From assembly GCA_009760885.1 (NCBI GenBank), contig CM019701.1:20266630-20330629 (forward strand): DNA of 64,000 nucleotides, written 5' to 3'. The stretch's first letter is position 1. Every line of letters starts with the position of its first letter. The notes under the pieces were generated by a model that did no database searches, was not told where the DNA came from, and was given only the letters and a program-made list of their open reading frames with translations. Shown here one piece after another: positions 10,961 through 23,797 of the stretch. This stretch comes from Achatina immaculata (taxonomy: Eukaryota; Mollusca; Gastropoda; Stylommatophora; Achatinidae). Made by a program: the position numbers and the translations under genes.

Positions 10961-11916
10961 TAATATTTTTCTTTCTCTCAGAACTAAAATGCTTAGTCTA
11001 TAATTTTTTTTTAGGCTTAACTTCTTTTATTTAATACTTTACTGTTCAATGGTATCTTTATTACCAATTGTTAAAACTGTATGCTATAAGGAGACCTGTA
11101 ACTTTTTTTTTTGGTTCTGTAACTGTTCACCTCCATTAAATCATTATATTTGTACTATTTTATCTGCAAATTTTCTTTTCATACCTATTCTAAGAGAGGA
11201 TGGATGATATTTAGCCTTGTCATAATTTCTGAATGATTTCACTTTCCATCTGTACACTAAAATGCTAAGCATGTGTTTGTTTAAACCTTTGCATTGATTC
11301 AAGTGGAGTCATTTAAAATATTTGTGAGTCTAATTCCACATTTGATAAGAATCAGTTTTCTGGACAGTTACTGTCAATGACAGTAAGCTGCTTGCTTAAA
11401 AATTACTTACTACAAAAGTAGCTGCATTGTGAGCACAATCAACCCAATGATGTTCCCTGATAGAGACTGTTTCTGTCTCCATTCTAAGTAGTGCTAGTTA
11501 TCCAACATAGAATGACTGAGGGCAGCAAAGTCCAGTGAGATAAGCTTTGTCACAGCTTTGTTTGACATAACTCTTCACCTCAAAATTGTTCATTAAACTG
11601 TGTGGTGATTTTCATATCTTCACATAATGAGATAATAAATTTAAAAAAGGAAAATGGTGGAGATTCAATATTCTCTAGTACAGAGGAGATCTGAGGTAGC
11701 ATAATTTTTGTTTCCCTCCTGAAACTGATAAAGCAGTGTTGAGTGGGTGTTTTTCTCTGCTTGTTTCTACTGATGTTAAAAATGTACACTGTTAATTAAT
11801 CCACAAAAATGAAATAAGAAAAAGTACAAGTGAAGTTTTTGGCCAGAAAAAAAAAGGGAAAAAAAAACCCTAAAAAAAAAATCTATGACAAGATAAAAAA
11901 AATTGTAGCCATTTAC
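10961..11916. other. Intron, no recognised element
   Basis: AT-rich intron sequence with several poly-A/T runs (for example 11,850-11,880). Nothing identifiable. Confidence 0.5.
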
Positions 11917-12038
11917 CTCGTCCCATGGTTTTTCTCAAAGTATGCTGCCCTTAACCAGATGCTTTTCTTACTTGGGAATTCTGAGAGTGCGTAAGCATAT
12001 ATTGCCCTGGCACAATCATATGCTTGATGAGCAGCACA
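11917..12038 (-). CDS. PRPF6: PRPF6 exon (11th visible)
   Basis: 122 nt. Acceptor AACAG, donor GTAAAT. It encodes [10 protein letters not shown] then [19 protein letters not shown]. The split Arg codon AG+A matches the next exon. Confidence 0.98.
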
Positions 12039-12519
12039 CTGTTAAAAAGATTATATATTCAGATTGCTGAATATGAATACAAATATGAAAAGTACATGGC
12101 TAGAAACTCACTAAAATAACATTATGTAGGTTATGAAACTATCGCAACATGTGTAAAGAGAAATTTGACACAAAATTACTGAAATTTCACAGATATAACA
12201 AGTGTGAGCATTATGTTCATATGTGCAATATACACAAACTCTTTAACAGGCAGTAGACATTTATGAGGACTTTGGCCCCTGGTCCCTGACATTTCAATTA
12301 AAAAAAAAATGTTACACAGAAAACAAAAAAGAACCACAACACTGCAACACTGTCTGCTCAGTTTGGTGTATGTTTTGTGCATTACAATGCTTGGCCTCAC
12401 ACAGCTTGTGCAACAGCTCAATACAGCTAATTGCGGATCTGTGTTTTGAGTCTTTCACATCATCTAAATCTATCTAACCTCGCAACTGTGTGACTATCAT
12501 GTTTCTGACTTCTTAACGA

Positions 12520-12690
12520 GGTGTTAGGTGGGAATAGATTCAGTATAGATGATGAGATAAAATGCAGATTACAGGTGGTGACACAGTCAATTAGATTTTT
12601 TGTTTCCCCTCAAGGAATTAAGGCATTAGTGAAGTGGTACCAGGCCTACACTGAACATGGTGGGGAATATGTTGGAAAGTGTAGGGAAGT
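12520..12690 (+). mobile_element. mariner 3' fragment
   Basis: The plus strand reads DDEIKC..., then QGIKALVKWYQAYTEHGGEY. This matches the C-terminal end of mariner transposases, where a G(I)xxLVxRWxxCIxxxGxYVEK motif ends the protein. Only about 50 residues remain, after the catalytic core. Confidence 0.7.
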
Positions 12691-13081
12691 TTTCAATCAC
12701 ATTTGTACATTTTATGGTAACAAAAATATTGCCATTACTTTATAATTCCCTTTTGTGTGCATGTATGTATATGTATACACATACTTATGGTCTCCAATTT
12801 ACAGAGGCAGATTTTCCATAAAGTCACTGCTAATGTCAAAGCAAACATAGTTTATACTGGTGTGAAACAAAGACATATCAATAAAATAGTTCCATTAAAG
12901 AATATATTAAAATTCACTCTGTGATAGCTGCCTTCATGTTACTTTTCCTCTTTCATGTTCTCTTATGTGGTCAGCATTCTTCATGCCTAGTGCTCACAGT
13001 TGATGTGTAACCAAATTCATATGCTACTAAAGATAACCGTTAACCATGTTTGTGCTTATTTTCATATTCACTTCCAGCTCT

Positions 13082-16000
13082 ATGGTTAGAGGGGTAGGGG
13101 TAATCCAATCAAAGGAGAAGTAAGATGACTCCTTACCTCCATTAGTCTATGGGACACTCTTGGGCAAGGTGGAGTATCCATATAGCCCCCCCCCCCCCGA
13201 TCTCGGTGATGTGAAGCCATGGGAACAGATGGTGGATGGAATGGTGGAGCAGCTGACAGATAATGTTGTTTATGGTTACCATTCTATGATGGTAGGCTGA
13301 TGATTTCAATGTAGGGACAATGGCTATAATCACTGACTAGTAAAGTCACTACCTGGAAGGAAAGCAATGGTAAACTACCTTCTGGAAATATACCAAGAAA
13401 CCCAAACAGCAACATAGAAGGTGAAATAGTAAAAAGATCTGGTGGTGAGTCCCCTAGGCCACAAAGATCTAATTTTATCACTGGGGAAGAGTGTGAGACA
13501 GAGGTCAGTACTAGTACTTGTGATGACAGACAAAAACCTGATGACATTACCAAGGAAAACCCCTGCATCAAACTAAAAAGAAAAATAAAAGTAAGAACAC
13601 GGAATGTGAGAACTATGTATGAGGGAAGATGTCAAATCATAACTGATGAGATGGAAAGAATGAAGATACACACTTTTGGAATCTGCGAACATTGATGGAA
13701 AGGATCAGGACATTTCAAGAGTGAAAATGATGGTATCTTTATATACTCTGGTACAGAAGTGGATGAAAGGATGGAGTGGCTTTTTACTTCAACAGATTAG
13801 CATCAAAAGCATCACTAGGTTGCAACACAGTAAGTGACAGAATCCTCACTATCAGATGTAAAGGAACCTCTACAAGTGTAACAATTATTCAGATATATAC
13901 ACCTACATCAGTAGCAGAAGAAGAGGAAGTAGAAGACTTTTATAACTCTGCAAACGACGACAGACAGGATACGAAAAAATGATATTGTATTAATAATGGG
14001 GGATTTTAATGCAATGATTGGAACAGAAAAAAGAGCAGAAGACAAAGGACATATTTTGGGAAAATTTAGTATAGTACATATAAATGAGGCAGGTGACAAT
14101 CTAGTGGTGTTTTGCATGGAAAATAAACTAATGGTCACTAACACACTTTTTAGACAACATCCAAGAAGACTTTACACATGGTAAAACCTGATGGGAAAAC
14201 CAAGAATCAAATAGATTACATTTTGGTGCAAGAAGGTGGAGATCAAGTATAACTTCAGTGAAAACTCTACCAGGTGCCAACTGTGATATGGACCATGAAT
14301 TATTATTAGCAGACATGAAGATAAAGATAAAAAAAAGACACGCAGGGGATCAAAACCACTCTACTTTGATCTTACAAAAATACCAGGATAATATAGTATA
14401 GAAGTGAAGAACCACTGAGAGACAATGATGGCTGTACAAGAGGAGATGACACTTGATGAACTGGCTACATAGGCCAGAGATATTGTAATAAAGGCAGCTA
14501 AAGATATGGTTCCAGTTAAGAAAATACACAAGAATGAATGGATTACGGCAGGCATATTAGAACTAATAAAACAACATAGAGAAATGAAGATGAAATGGAA
14601 AGTGACAAATAACAACAGGGAGGAATAAAAATCTTTAACAAAAGAAATAAGAAGAAACATAGGAAGAGACAAAAAAAACAATACATACAGGATTGTTGTG
14701 AAAGAATAGAAGGACATCAGAAGTGTGGAAGAGATAGTGAAATGTTTAAAGAAATGAAGATATTGATGAGAAATGTCACACCTAAGCTAAATGTAATTTG
14801 TGATGAGATGGGGATGACCTTGATGGAGACAGAAGGAAATTCTAGAAAGATGGAAGGAATATTGCAGAGGAATGTATGATACAAATGACTGTGAAGGTGA
14901 AAATCAACAGTGTGAATTATTATTGGAAGAGAAATAATCCAAAACTATAAGTGAAAAAGTTTTATGGGTAATAAAGAGTTTGAAAAGTGGTAATTAACCA
15001 GGATGTGATGGGATAACAGCTGAACTCATTAAGACAGGAGGAAAGAAATGTGCTACAATGTATCATGAACTATGTAAAGAGATAGAGCATTTGGTATTTG
15101 GCCAAAAGAATGGAAAAGAAATGTATTCATACCACTGCCAAAAAAGGGTAACCTGAAATTATGCACAAACTACAGAACTGTTGCCCTGATTAGTCATGCC
15201 AGTAAAATTCTATTAAAAATCATGAGTAGACTTTGAAAGAAAATATAAGGAGAAATCAATATGGTCCAATCTGGTTTTAGACAAGGAAGAGGAACAAGAG
15301 ATCATATTTTCAACATAAGATTAATGATAGAGAAATGCAGAGAATTTAATGTTAATATATATTTATCTTTTATAGAGTATTCAAAAGAAACTTTGGGAAA
15401 TAATGGAAAAAATGGAATTTCCAACACATGTGATACAATTAATATCACTGCTGTATCTAGGCCAACAAACAGCAGTAAGAATAAAAGGTGATACAACAAC
15501 TTGGTTTGACATAAAACAAGGGGTCCATCAGGGGTGCATACTTACTTATTTAACTTGTATACTGAAAATATAATGAGGAATGTTAGAGAAAATGTAGACA
15601 AAGAATATTACGATGCCATAACAATTGGAGGTTATGAAATACCAGAGATTAGATATACTGATGACACAGTATTATTGTCCACAACACAGAAATGAATGGA
15701 AAAACTAATTATGTCAGTCTGTTAGAATAATGAAGAGCAAAACCTTTATCTTAATGCAAAGAAAACTAAATTGATGACAACTGACAAAACAAATAAGGCA
15801 GCTGAAAAATATATATCAATGAGGAAAAACTGGACATGCATCTTTCCCACTGCACCATATGCCTGTGAGACCTAGACACTTAACAAAACAAACACATAAA
15901 TGCCTTTGAATGTAAATGCTACAGAAGAGGCCTTCAAATATCATGGACACAAAAAAAAAACAAATACATTCATACTACAAGAACTTAATATTGAAGAAAG

Positions 16001-16267
16001 TTGGCTGGTAAGGAAGATTAAACAGAGAAAACTTAAATATTTTGGACATTAAACATCATGATAATTTAGAGAAGACAGTCTTGGAAAGGGTACATAATGG
16101 GAAAAAGAAAGAGAGGAAGACGAAGGCGAAGATGGCTGCAGGACATTGTTGATGATCTGTGAATGGATGCATCAGCAGCAGGGCAGTTTGCATACAACTA
16201 AGAGGCCTACAGAAGAGGTTTAGGGAGGCAAAGTTCTGCAAGGGACATGCAAATGACTAACTGACTG
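13082..16267 (+). mobile_element. Full-length RTE-clade LINE (3,186 bp), decayed ORF
   Basis: Perfect 12-bp duplications ACTTCCAGCTCT (13,070-13,081 and 16,268-16,279) mark both ends, so this copy is not 5'-truncated. In order it has a 5' UTR of about 480 bp with a C12 run, then an endonuclease (KVRTRNVRTMYEG, a GVAFYFNRLASKA segment, IVLIMGDFNAMIG, KNQIDYILV), a linker, RT (SGCDGITAELIK, WFDIKQGVHQGCIL, a YTDDT-like box at about 15,655), and a C-terminal RGRPRRR region. It ends in (ACTG)n. The length fits RTE elements. Several frameshifts and stops make it inactive. Confidence 0.93.
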
Positions 16268-16279
16268 ACTTCCAGCTCT

Positions 16280-16790
16280 TATCACTGGCAAGTTATGAGG
16301 TTGCTTGTCTTTTTCATCACATGCCACTGCACTACCATTGTTGATAATAAATTTGCACAAAATTACTGGCATATAAAAAAGTGAAAATGTGTAGGACCTG
16401 GTGCTAGCTGCAAGCCTCTATGACCTGCATGACTCAAGTTGCAGTGCAAAGCATTTTCATGCATTATTTTGTATTTTGGCATTATGACTATCTGCTTCAA
16501 GCTGTAAAGCTCTGTCAATTTTTATTTAAGAAAGGGATCTGATAGGTAATTATGGGTATACATAAACTTAGATCTAACTCTGTATACATGCATTCTCAGG
16601 AAACTTGCAAGGAGTAAAACAGCAAAACGAACCAGTCTGGCAAAGAAATCCCATTCCCAACCTCCTCCTATCATCCCACCCTAAAAAAATATAAGTATTT
16701 TAGCCCTTGTTAACTTTTATTTTGGTTATAACTGCTTCACAAGGCTGAAGATACCACTCAGACATTTAAGCTCACAATAAACGACGGTTG
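16280..16790. other. Intron, no recognised element
   Basis: No coding signal, terminal repeat or tRNA-like box was seen. Confidence 0.5.
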
Positions 16791-16794
16791 ATCG

Positions 16795-17890
16795 CAAAGT
16801 TCAGGGACTGATTATTTTTTTTTCCTGACTTAATGAGTGACATACCAGCTTCTTGGTCTAGTCTCTGTCAAAGTAGTCTTCCTGTGATTTTGTGCACTCC
16901 AGTGATCCTGTCATTTATGGAAGCACCTCTGAAAATCATTTTGTGAGATAACCCTCATTTGTTGCATTTATTTGGATACCTTTAAGTGTTTTCTTCGGAT
17001 GTGGGAACAGAAAGTCACAGGGAGCAATGTCAGGTGGGTATGGAGGGTTTGGAACCAACAGAATGTGGTGTTTAATAAAAAATTTCATTTGTTTTGACAC
17101 ACATGTGCAGGAGTATTGTCATGATGAATGATCCAACTGACAGGAGCCTATTTTCGGGATTATGTCTGTGCACAGCACTGCAGAGTCATTGGAAGACTGC
17201 TGTGTAGAATTCTGTATTCACTGTCTGCCCTCTTGGAACACTATTCATGGAGAATTGATCCATCAGTGTTAAAGAACACAATCAACATGGTCTTGACAAT
17301 GGACTTCACCTGGCATGCCTCCTGAGGAGATGATAACATTCTCCACTGGGATGATATTAGTTCTGTTTCTGGGTTATATTTGTACACCCACCTTTCATTA
17401 CCACTGATTATCAGTGATATGAAGTTGGGTTCGTTTTGGGTTTGCTCACGGAAATCAGTGCAAATTGACATGCAATCTTCCTTTTGCTTTGCAGTAGGGA
17501 GACAAGGCACGTGTTTTTCTAAAACATGTCTCTTACCCAAATCTTCACACAGAATTTTATGGCAAGTAGCAGCTGCTATTTTTGCATTCTCTGCTGCCTC
17601 TCCGAGTTTAAGACAAACGATTTCTTGCCCACATGCCATGATCTCATCAGTATGGGAGGTGGATGGTCTGCCAGGGCAGTGGTCATCTTTAAATGATCAG
17701 CTTCCACTTTTAAAGTGGAAAAAACCACCCAAATTTCTTTGACTGACTTAGCCAGGAGTTGTCAAAAGCTGACTTTAGCATTTCATAAGTTTCAGTACTA
17801 GTTTTCCTGGGGTGAAAGCAGAAATCAATGCACACACACTGCTGAATTTCTTGTTCATGATGAAAGCATCAGAACCCACAGGTATGCATT
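16795..17890 (-). mobile_element. mariner transposon relic (minus strand)
   Basis: Minus-strand fragments run in order. An N-terminal piece from about 17,870 has FMNKKF and GRPSTSHTDEI. The central ORF (17,639-17,241) has GNERWVYKYNPETELISSQW and KTMLIVFFNTDGSILHEY. A C-terminal piece has LNTTFCWFQ-type sequence and ends near 16,800. The mariner catalytic D(34)D layout is recognisable, but frameshifts and stops break it. The left terminus AAAGTTCAGGGACTG may be a terminal repeat. Confidence 0.85.
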
Positions 17891-18027
17891 CACTTGGTGG
17901 CTTGTGCAGTGCGAATCACTGAAAATAATGTGTTCAGATTTTGCATTTACACTCATGAATGGTTACTACAGCTCATGCCTTGGCACCACTTTGCTGCATA
18001 TTATAGTTTCCCAGAAAAAAATTACAA

Positions 18028-18082
18028 ACAATCCTTCTTCTTCTCTCTCTCTCTCGCTCGCACGCACGCTTGCACGCACGCA
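18028..18082. repeat. CT/GCAC microsatellite
   Basis: A (TC)n tract passes into (GCAC)n between two mariner relics. Confidence 0.8.
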
Positions 18083-18096
18083 AAGACTGAAAAGGT

Positions 18097-18640
18097 ATAG
18101 GGGCGTTCAGAAAGTACTGCACCAGATAGTTTGTTTTTTTTTTTTCAGCTAGTAATGAAGATAGGAGCATGAAATTTTGCACACTTTAAATATGGCATGT
18201 GGTGATTGTGTGAACCAAATTGCACTGCAACTGACCAAATAATATGAGTGCCCTAACCACTGAAATGGAGCATATTAGCAACTTGCGGTATAAGCAGTGA
18301 ATTGTGATAGAATTTCTCATTGCAGAGAAAGAAACTGTTGTGAACATTTATAAACATCTATGTGATGTGTATGGAAGTTTAGCAGTCGACAGGAGTACAG
18401 TCAGTCACTGGGTTCAGAGAATCAAAGAATCAATAAGTGGAGATAAGGAGCTGCATGATCAGCGGCGTTGTGGATGTCCTGCCACAGCCACCAAGGCAGA
18501 AATGTTGAAATGCACTGAGGGTATTATTCTTACTGATAAGCATATCACTATTCAACCATTGGCCTTAACGCTGTCAGTCAGCAATTGTAGTGTAAATGCA
18601 GTTATAAAAGCTCTTGGATTTTCTAAGGTTTGTGCAATTC
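18097..18640 (+). mobile_element. mariner 5' half, a second subfamily
   Basis: A terminal-repeat-like GGGGCGTTCAGAAAGTACTG leads into a reading frame with the HTH region VIEFLIAEKETVVNIYKHL, DRSTVSHWVQRI, then a GCPATATKAE linker and ALGFSKVCA. The frame leaves homology right after the helix-turn-helix part, so the catalytic domain is missing. It belongs to the mariner group whose N-terminus reads RxVIEFLxAE. Confidence 0.82.
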
Positions 18641-18901
18641 TCCTTGTTGTTCATATGTCCAGGTACCTCAAACTGGAACCCATCTTCCAAAACTGCAACA
18701 ACTATGAAACACTGGTTCAGTGAAACCACCCAACTCTACATTTGCATACAGGAACTATTAAAAAGAAAAACAGTTAAATTTATCCATGAGACAGAACAGC
18801 AGATATAGACAGAAAATGTGTACAAAGAAGAAGAGTCAAATGTTTAGTGAACATCAGTAATGCTGTATAAACAATAATTATATATTAATACACATACATC
18901 A

Positions 18902-19699
<798 letters not shown>

Positions 19700-19700
<1 letters not shown>

Positions 19701-20705
19701 ACTGGTGCAGGAACAGATTGAGCATCATTTCAAACCACATGACTCTGCGATCTTCATAGATGGGTCAGTGGCAAGAGGCTTAAAAAGTGTTTGGGCTTAT
19801 ATTGTCTACTGTAACAGCAAACCAGCTGTGAGTAAATCAGGTGTCTATGTATCTACCACTCAGAGCATGAGAATGGAGGTGCATGTAGCATCAGAAGTAA
19901 TTTCCTGATTGGTGGAGCAGGGTGACTCACATAGGGTCATTGTAACAGACTCCGAAAGAATGTTACAGAGAATTGAGAGATTTTTACACTGCTGGAGAGA
20001 TTCTTTGGATGCCGTGTGTGGATGAAACTCCCTCCGGCAAATGAAGAAAATACGAAAAAGCAATTAGGGTTGCGATGCAGCGCCAATGTGAAAAAGTGAT
20101 GGAAAGGATAAAGTGAAGTTTAATCTGTATGTCCAGCAGTTTGCGGCAAGAGCTACTCATACCACGGCACCTCTGCTCTAGAGGCTGGATACGTCCGAAA
20201 TACACCCTCACTGGTAAATATGCCTAAACCAGCTTAAACCAGGGGTAAAACTTGATGGCTACTCATGTCACGGTACCTCCATTCTAGTAGTCGGCTCAAC
20301 CCAACTTAATAGTGGCGAGGATTTGTCCTCCTGGACATAAGCTCCGTTCTGGTCACAACTAGGAAGGGTAGCGGCCACAACTACAAAATGCTGAAGTCGG
20401 AGACACTGGATCAGTGGGGATGTATGCGTATCTGAATCACACTGAGGTTTTCCGGTGAGAAAGTCCAATGATGGACTGGATGGGCAACCACCTCTCACTC
20501 GGTGGGGATATACTGATATTCAAAACACATAAAGTTTTCCAGTGAGAAAGTCCAACTTTAGGCTGGATGGGCAACCACCTCTCACCTGGCGGGGATATGC
20601 TGATATCAAAACCACGCAGAGGTTTTCTGGTGAGAAAGTCCAACTCTAGATTAAACTGGTGCAACAAAAACCATGGTGTCACGCAATCCCCGCTTCTGTG
20701 AACCA
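19700..20705 (+). mobile_element. RNase H-bearing LINE end with a tandem-repeat tail
   Basis: The plus strand at 19,705-20,000 reads HDSAIFIDGSVARGLKSVWA, then a MRMEVHVASEVI segment and VIVTDSERMLQRIE. This is the retroelement RNase H layout, with Asp and Glu at the expected places. The sequence runs on into a non-coding module that is clearly related to the block next to the 18S fragment at 62.2-63.05 kb. It ends with about 2.5 copies of an 88-bp tandem unit (GTTTTCC(A/G)GTGAGAAAGTCC) at 20,446-20,650. Stops follow the RNase H part. Confidence 0.75.
20446..20650 (+). repeat. 88-bp tandem repeat in the LINE tail
   Basis: Units begin near 20,446, 20,533 and 20,621. Each contains GTGAGAAAGTCCAA and GGATGGGCAACCACCTCTCA. 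The last unit is partial. Confidence 0.85.
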
Positions 20706-20790
20706 CCAAGAATTGAGGCCCAAGCCTTACACACGATAATTAGTGTATAAGTATATAACTATACACAAAGCACTGCAGTAAAGCATTGAT

Positions 20791-20840
20791 ACCAGAATGT
20801 ATAAACTAGGAAAAATGTAGGAAGAGCTTCATTACTTAAC
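20791..20840 (-). repeat. Inverted copy of the short terminal repeat
   Basis: The reverse complement matches 22,378-22,427 at all but a few positions (CTTCCTACATTTTTCCTAG here). Together they form about 45-bp inverted flanks around the LINE at 20.94-22.25 kb. Confidence 0.7.
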
Positions 20841-20850
20841 GTAATTCCTG

Positions 20851-20915
20851 TGTCAGGAATGGATTTAGTAGAACGTGGAGACAGTCTCCAAGTTCTACTA
20901 AATCCATTTCTGATA
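20851..20915. repeat. Near-perfect palindrome, 32-bp arms, 1-nt spacer
   Basis: The left arm 20,851-20,882 (core ATGGATTTAGTAGAAC) and the right arm 20,884-20,915 (core GTTCTACTAAATCCAT) are reverse complements with about three mismatches. It could extrude as a cruciform or fold as an RNA hairpin. It lies just before the LINE RT region. Confidence 0.9.
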
Positions 20916-20939
20916 CACGCCGCTGGACAAGCCACACCT

Positions 20940-22255
20940 TACAATTTACAGCTAAGTACTCTATTTATATCAGTTGTGTCAAAAGTATTTTGCAAGGTCA
21001 TTTTGAACAGACTTAAAGATATAGTGGATACTGCAACGAGAGAAGAACAAGCAGGATTTCGAAAAGGGAGAAGATGTCTCGACCAAATCTTTACTCTCAG
21101 AATAATACTTGAAGAACATATTGAAAAGCAGAAATCATTAATACTGAACTTCATAGATTTTAAAAAGGCATTTGATAGCATACACAGAGATTCATTATGG
21201 AGAATTTTAAGTCTACATGGAATACCATCTAAAACTGTTAACATCATTAAGGACTTACACAATGGATATGTCTGTGCAGTCAAGACAGAAGAAGGGATGA
21301 GTGAATGGTTCCAGATTGAAACAGGTGTGAAACAAGGATGTATACTGTCTTCTTTACTTTTTGGGATTACAAAGACTTCATAATGAAAAAATGCTGCACA
21401 GGTAACACAGGTATTGACTGGGTACATGGGACCCAACTAGAAGATCTTGATTTTGCTGATGACATAACTCTTATCAGTAATAATGTGAATTCCATGCAAG
21501 AAAAAAACAGATAGCCTGTCTTCACTGGCTAGCAAAATAGGACTTGAAATTAACAAGGACAAAACAAAAATAATGAAAATTCCCTTTAATCAAAATGGAA
21601 AAATACACATAGAAGGGACAGATATTGAAGAAGTCAATCAATCTGCATACCTTGGCAGCTACATAGACCAGGATGGTGACACTAGAAAGGAAGTTATGAT
21701 CAGAATTGCAAAGACTGCATCAATCTTCAAGAATCTTGAGAACATATGGAATTTAAAAGTTATAAGCACAAAAACCAAGTTAAGACTATTCAATTCAAAT
21801 GTAATATCCACCCTCTTTTATGCATGCGAAAGCTGGAAAACAACTAAAGAAATAGACAAGAAATTAGACTCTTTTGAAAACAAATGCCTAAGGAAAATAC
21901 TCTGCATCAAGTGGAATGAATTCAAGAGCAATGCAGAGATAAGACAGATGACTGAATGACAACCAGTCTCATGGGTGATCAGGAAAAGTTGATGGACATA
22001 TGTTGGTCACTTGATGAGAAGAAATGATCAGAGAATCCCAAAACAAGCTATCAAGTGGAACACAACAGGCCAACGAAAAAGAGGCAGACCGCGTGAAACT
22101 CTGAAGAGGACACTGTTAAGAGAGGCCAAATTAACAGGCATAAAATCCTTTGATGAGGTTGAAAGACTTGCTGAAGACAGGAAAAATTGGCGAACTACTG
22201 TGTCCCATATGACGTTTAATGGCACGGGAAGGATATAAGATAAGACTATTTAATT
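20940..22255 (+). mobile_element. LINE RT and C-terminal region ('KTKLRLFNSNVIS' family)
   Basis: The plus strand encodes RT blocks SVVSKVFCKVILNRLKD, EEQAGFRKGRRCLDQIFTLR, NFIDFKKAFDSIHRDSLWRI and FQIETGVKQGCILSSLLFGI. A frameshift follows, with a broken (F)ADD-type box at about 21,450. Next come LGSYIDQDGDTRKE and RLFNSNVIS, and a RGRPRETLKRTL tail at 22,080-22,240 ends near GGGAAGGATATAAG. This is the best preserved copy of this family in the window and is reminiscent of RTE-X-type elements. The endonuclease is absent. Confidence 0.9.
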
Positions 22256-22269
22256 TTTACATTTTAAAA

Positions 22270-22430
22270 AAATAGTATTCATGTGAATCTATACTTTATC
22301 TCCTCTTTCTATTTCTTTGTCCTGTATGTTTTTGTATGATTAAGGCTCATGTCGAAACGTCACAATTTTGTAGTTGTTAGGTAATAAAGCTGTTCCTACA
22401 TTCTTCCTAGTTTATACATTCTGAACCTCT
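22270..22430 (+). mobile_element. Retroelement 3' end, Penelope-like by its terminal motifs
   Basis: CATGTCGAAACGTCAC is followed by GTAATAAAGCTGTTCCTAC and CTAGTTTATAC. The 'GAAACGTC ... AATAAA' arrangement is typical of Penelope-like and related 3' ends. A diverged copy lies inverted at 23,262-23,395. Confidence 0.5.
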
Positions 22431-22434
22431 TGTG

Positions 22435-23215
22435 ATCTCTTGTGGGCCTCAGGTTGACCACAGGACACATCGAGGACCACAGGAGTAAGTTCAGCAGGAT
22501 CACTGGGTGATCTTAGTGGTAGAAGTGAACGATGAAGAAGAAGAGAGATTCTTCTGCAGGGAGTGGTTCCAGCTTCTATAGGGCTCTCGGTTATCCAGTT
22601 TGACATGGATATACTGCCTGGGTCATGCAGGAGTCAAAGGCATGAGAAAGTAGACATCAATTCTGGAAAGCCATCTTGGATAGGTTGCATATGGAGGATG
22701 ATATTGAACTGAATCAGGAGGATTGTCAAACTGGGGGAGAAGAGGGGATGTGGGCATTTTTCTGAAAGAAGTGGTTTAGCATGTGTTACCGGCTCCATCA
22801 GCAGGCACACACTGTTGATGTTGGAATGGAAGGTGGAACACATATAGGGATGCCAGCCTCTGATTACAATTACAGTATTGTACTTCTTATTCTTGAACAT
22901 GTGCTTCTCTTCTGCTTAGTCATTATTCTTTGCTGACGAGTACATTAAATTATCTGGTTGTAATCTAGTCTTTTCTGATGACTGTTGGGTATTCTCTTCT
23001 TCCTGGAAGGTCTGCTTTGACATTCCAATCATTTGCACCATCTAGTAATGATGGTAATGTGATATCCATTGTTGTTCTACATGTTCCAACGTTTGCCTTT
23101 AATTGTTCACTTTCAATCTTCGATATGCGCCATTTCTGCAGATTTGCTCCTGTAGGTAGGTCATATGCAGCTTTAATGACAGAACTGTGTTTCAGGGCTG
23201 CCAGTTTCCACATAT
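22435..23215 (-). mobile_element. LINE C-terminal region and 3' UTR (minus)
   Basis: The minus strand at 23,213-22,965 reads ANDWNVKADLPGRREYPTVI, then a short gap. This resembles the C-terminal DWxxxxDL...FPxxI segment of LINEs whose RT contains the 'SLLN.EGK.F' motif. That RT is at 24.15-24.66 kb on the same strand, so the two pieces are probably one element split by the insertions at 23.26-24.07 kb. Confidence 0.5.
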
Positions 23216-23261
23216 GTCAGTAATCTTCGCAGTATAACTCTACCCAAGTTAAAACTATTTA

Positions 23262-23395
23262 AGATGAAATTAGGTGCAGCTTTATTAATTAAAAAATAAA
23301 TAGCTGTGAAGTTTTGGTTTACACCATAATCACACAGAAACATATAGGACAAAGAAACAGGGAAATAAGATAAAATATAAATTCACATGAATGCT
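23262..23395 (-). mobile_element. Inverted, diverged copy of the 22.27-kb retroelement 3' end
   Basis: The reverse strand gives ATTCATGTGAATTTATATTT, a TTTCTTTGTCCTATATGTTT run, an 'AACTTCACA' segment and AATAAAGCTGCACCTA. These are the same blocks in the same order as 22,275-22,400. Confidence 0.6.
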
Positions 23396-23549
23396 GTGTA
23401 ACAAGTAGGAATGGGGAAAAAGAAAAAAAATCTGAAAAAAAAAAGAGCACTCAGCTGTAAGAATCTGTGACCAGGAGCGCACGTGGTAGAGTATTGTGAG
23501 TGTGTAAATAGAGGCTTGTGATGTGTGGTAAAGAGGGACTAGGAAAAGT

Positions 23550-23551
<2 letters not shown>

Positions 23552-23584
<33 letters not shown>

Positions 23585-23590
23585 AAGAGA
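23552..23590. repeat. (GA)n microsatellite
   Basis: About 15 GA units passing into AAAG units. Confidence 0.95.
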
Positions 23591-23797
23591 GTAGATTACA
23601 AGGGTAATCTAGCCAAAGAAAGGATGGGTGAAAGAGATAAACTGTTTGGAGTAGAGGGTTTGTAATCTAGTGCAGTGTGGGGTTCTAGAACATAAGTTAC
23701 AGGTGAGGAGAGAGTTGAAATTAGTAAAAATGGGAATAAGGTTATAGAGAAAGGAAATGTTAAGTGTGGCTGAATTCTGAGTTGAAACCATGTGGTT

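Noticed and set aside
20791..22427. Calling the inverted flanks terminal repeats of a DNA transposon
   Set aside because: There is no transposase inside, no flanking duplication was seen, and a third copy of the repeat stands alone. Left as an open observation.
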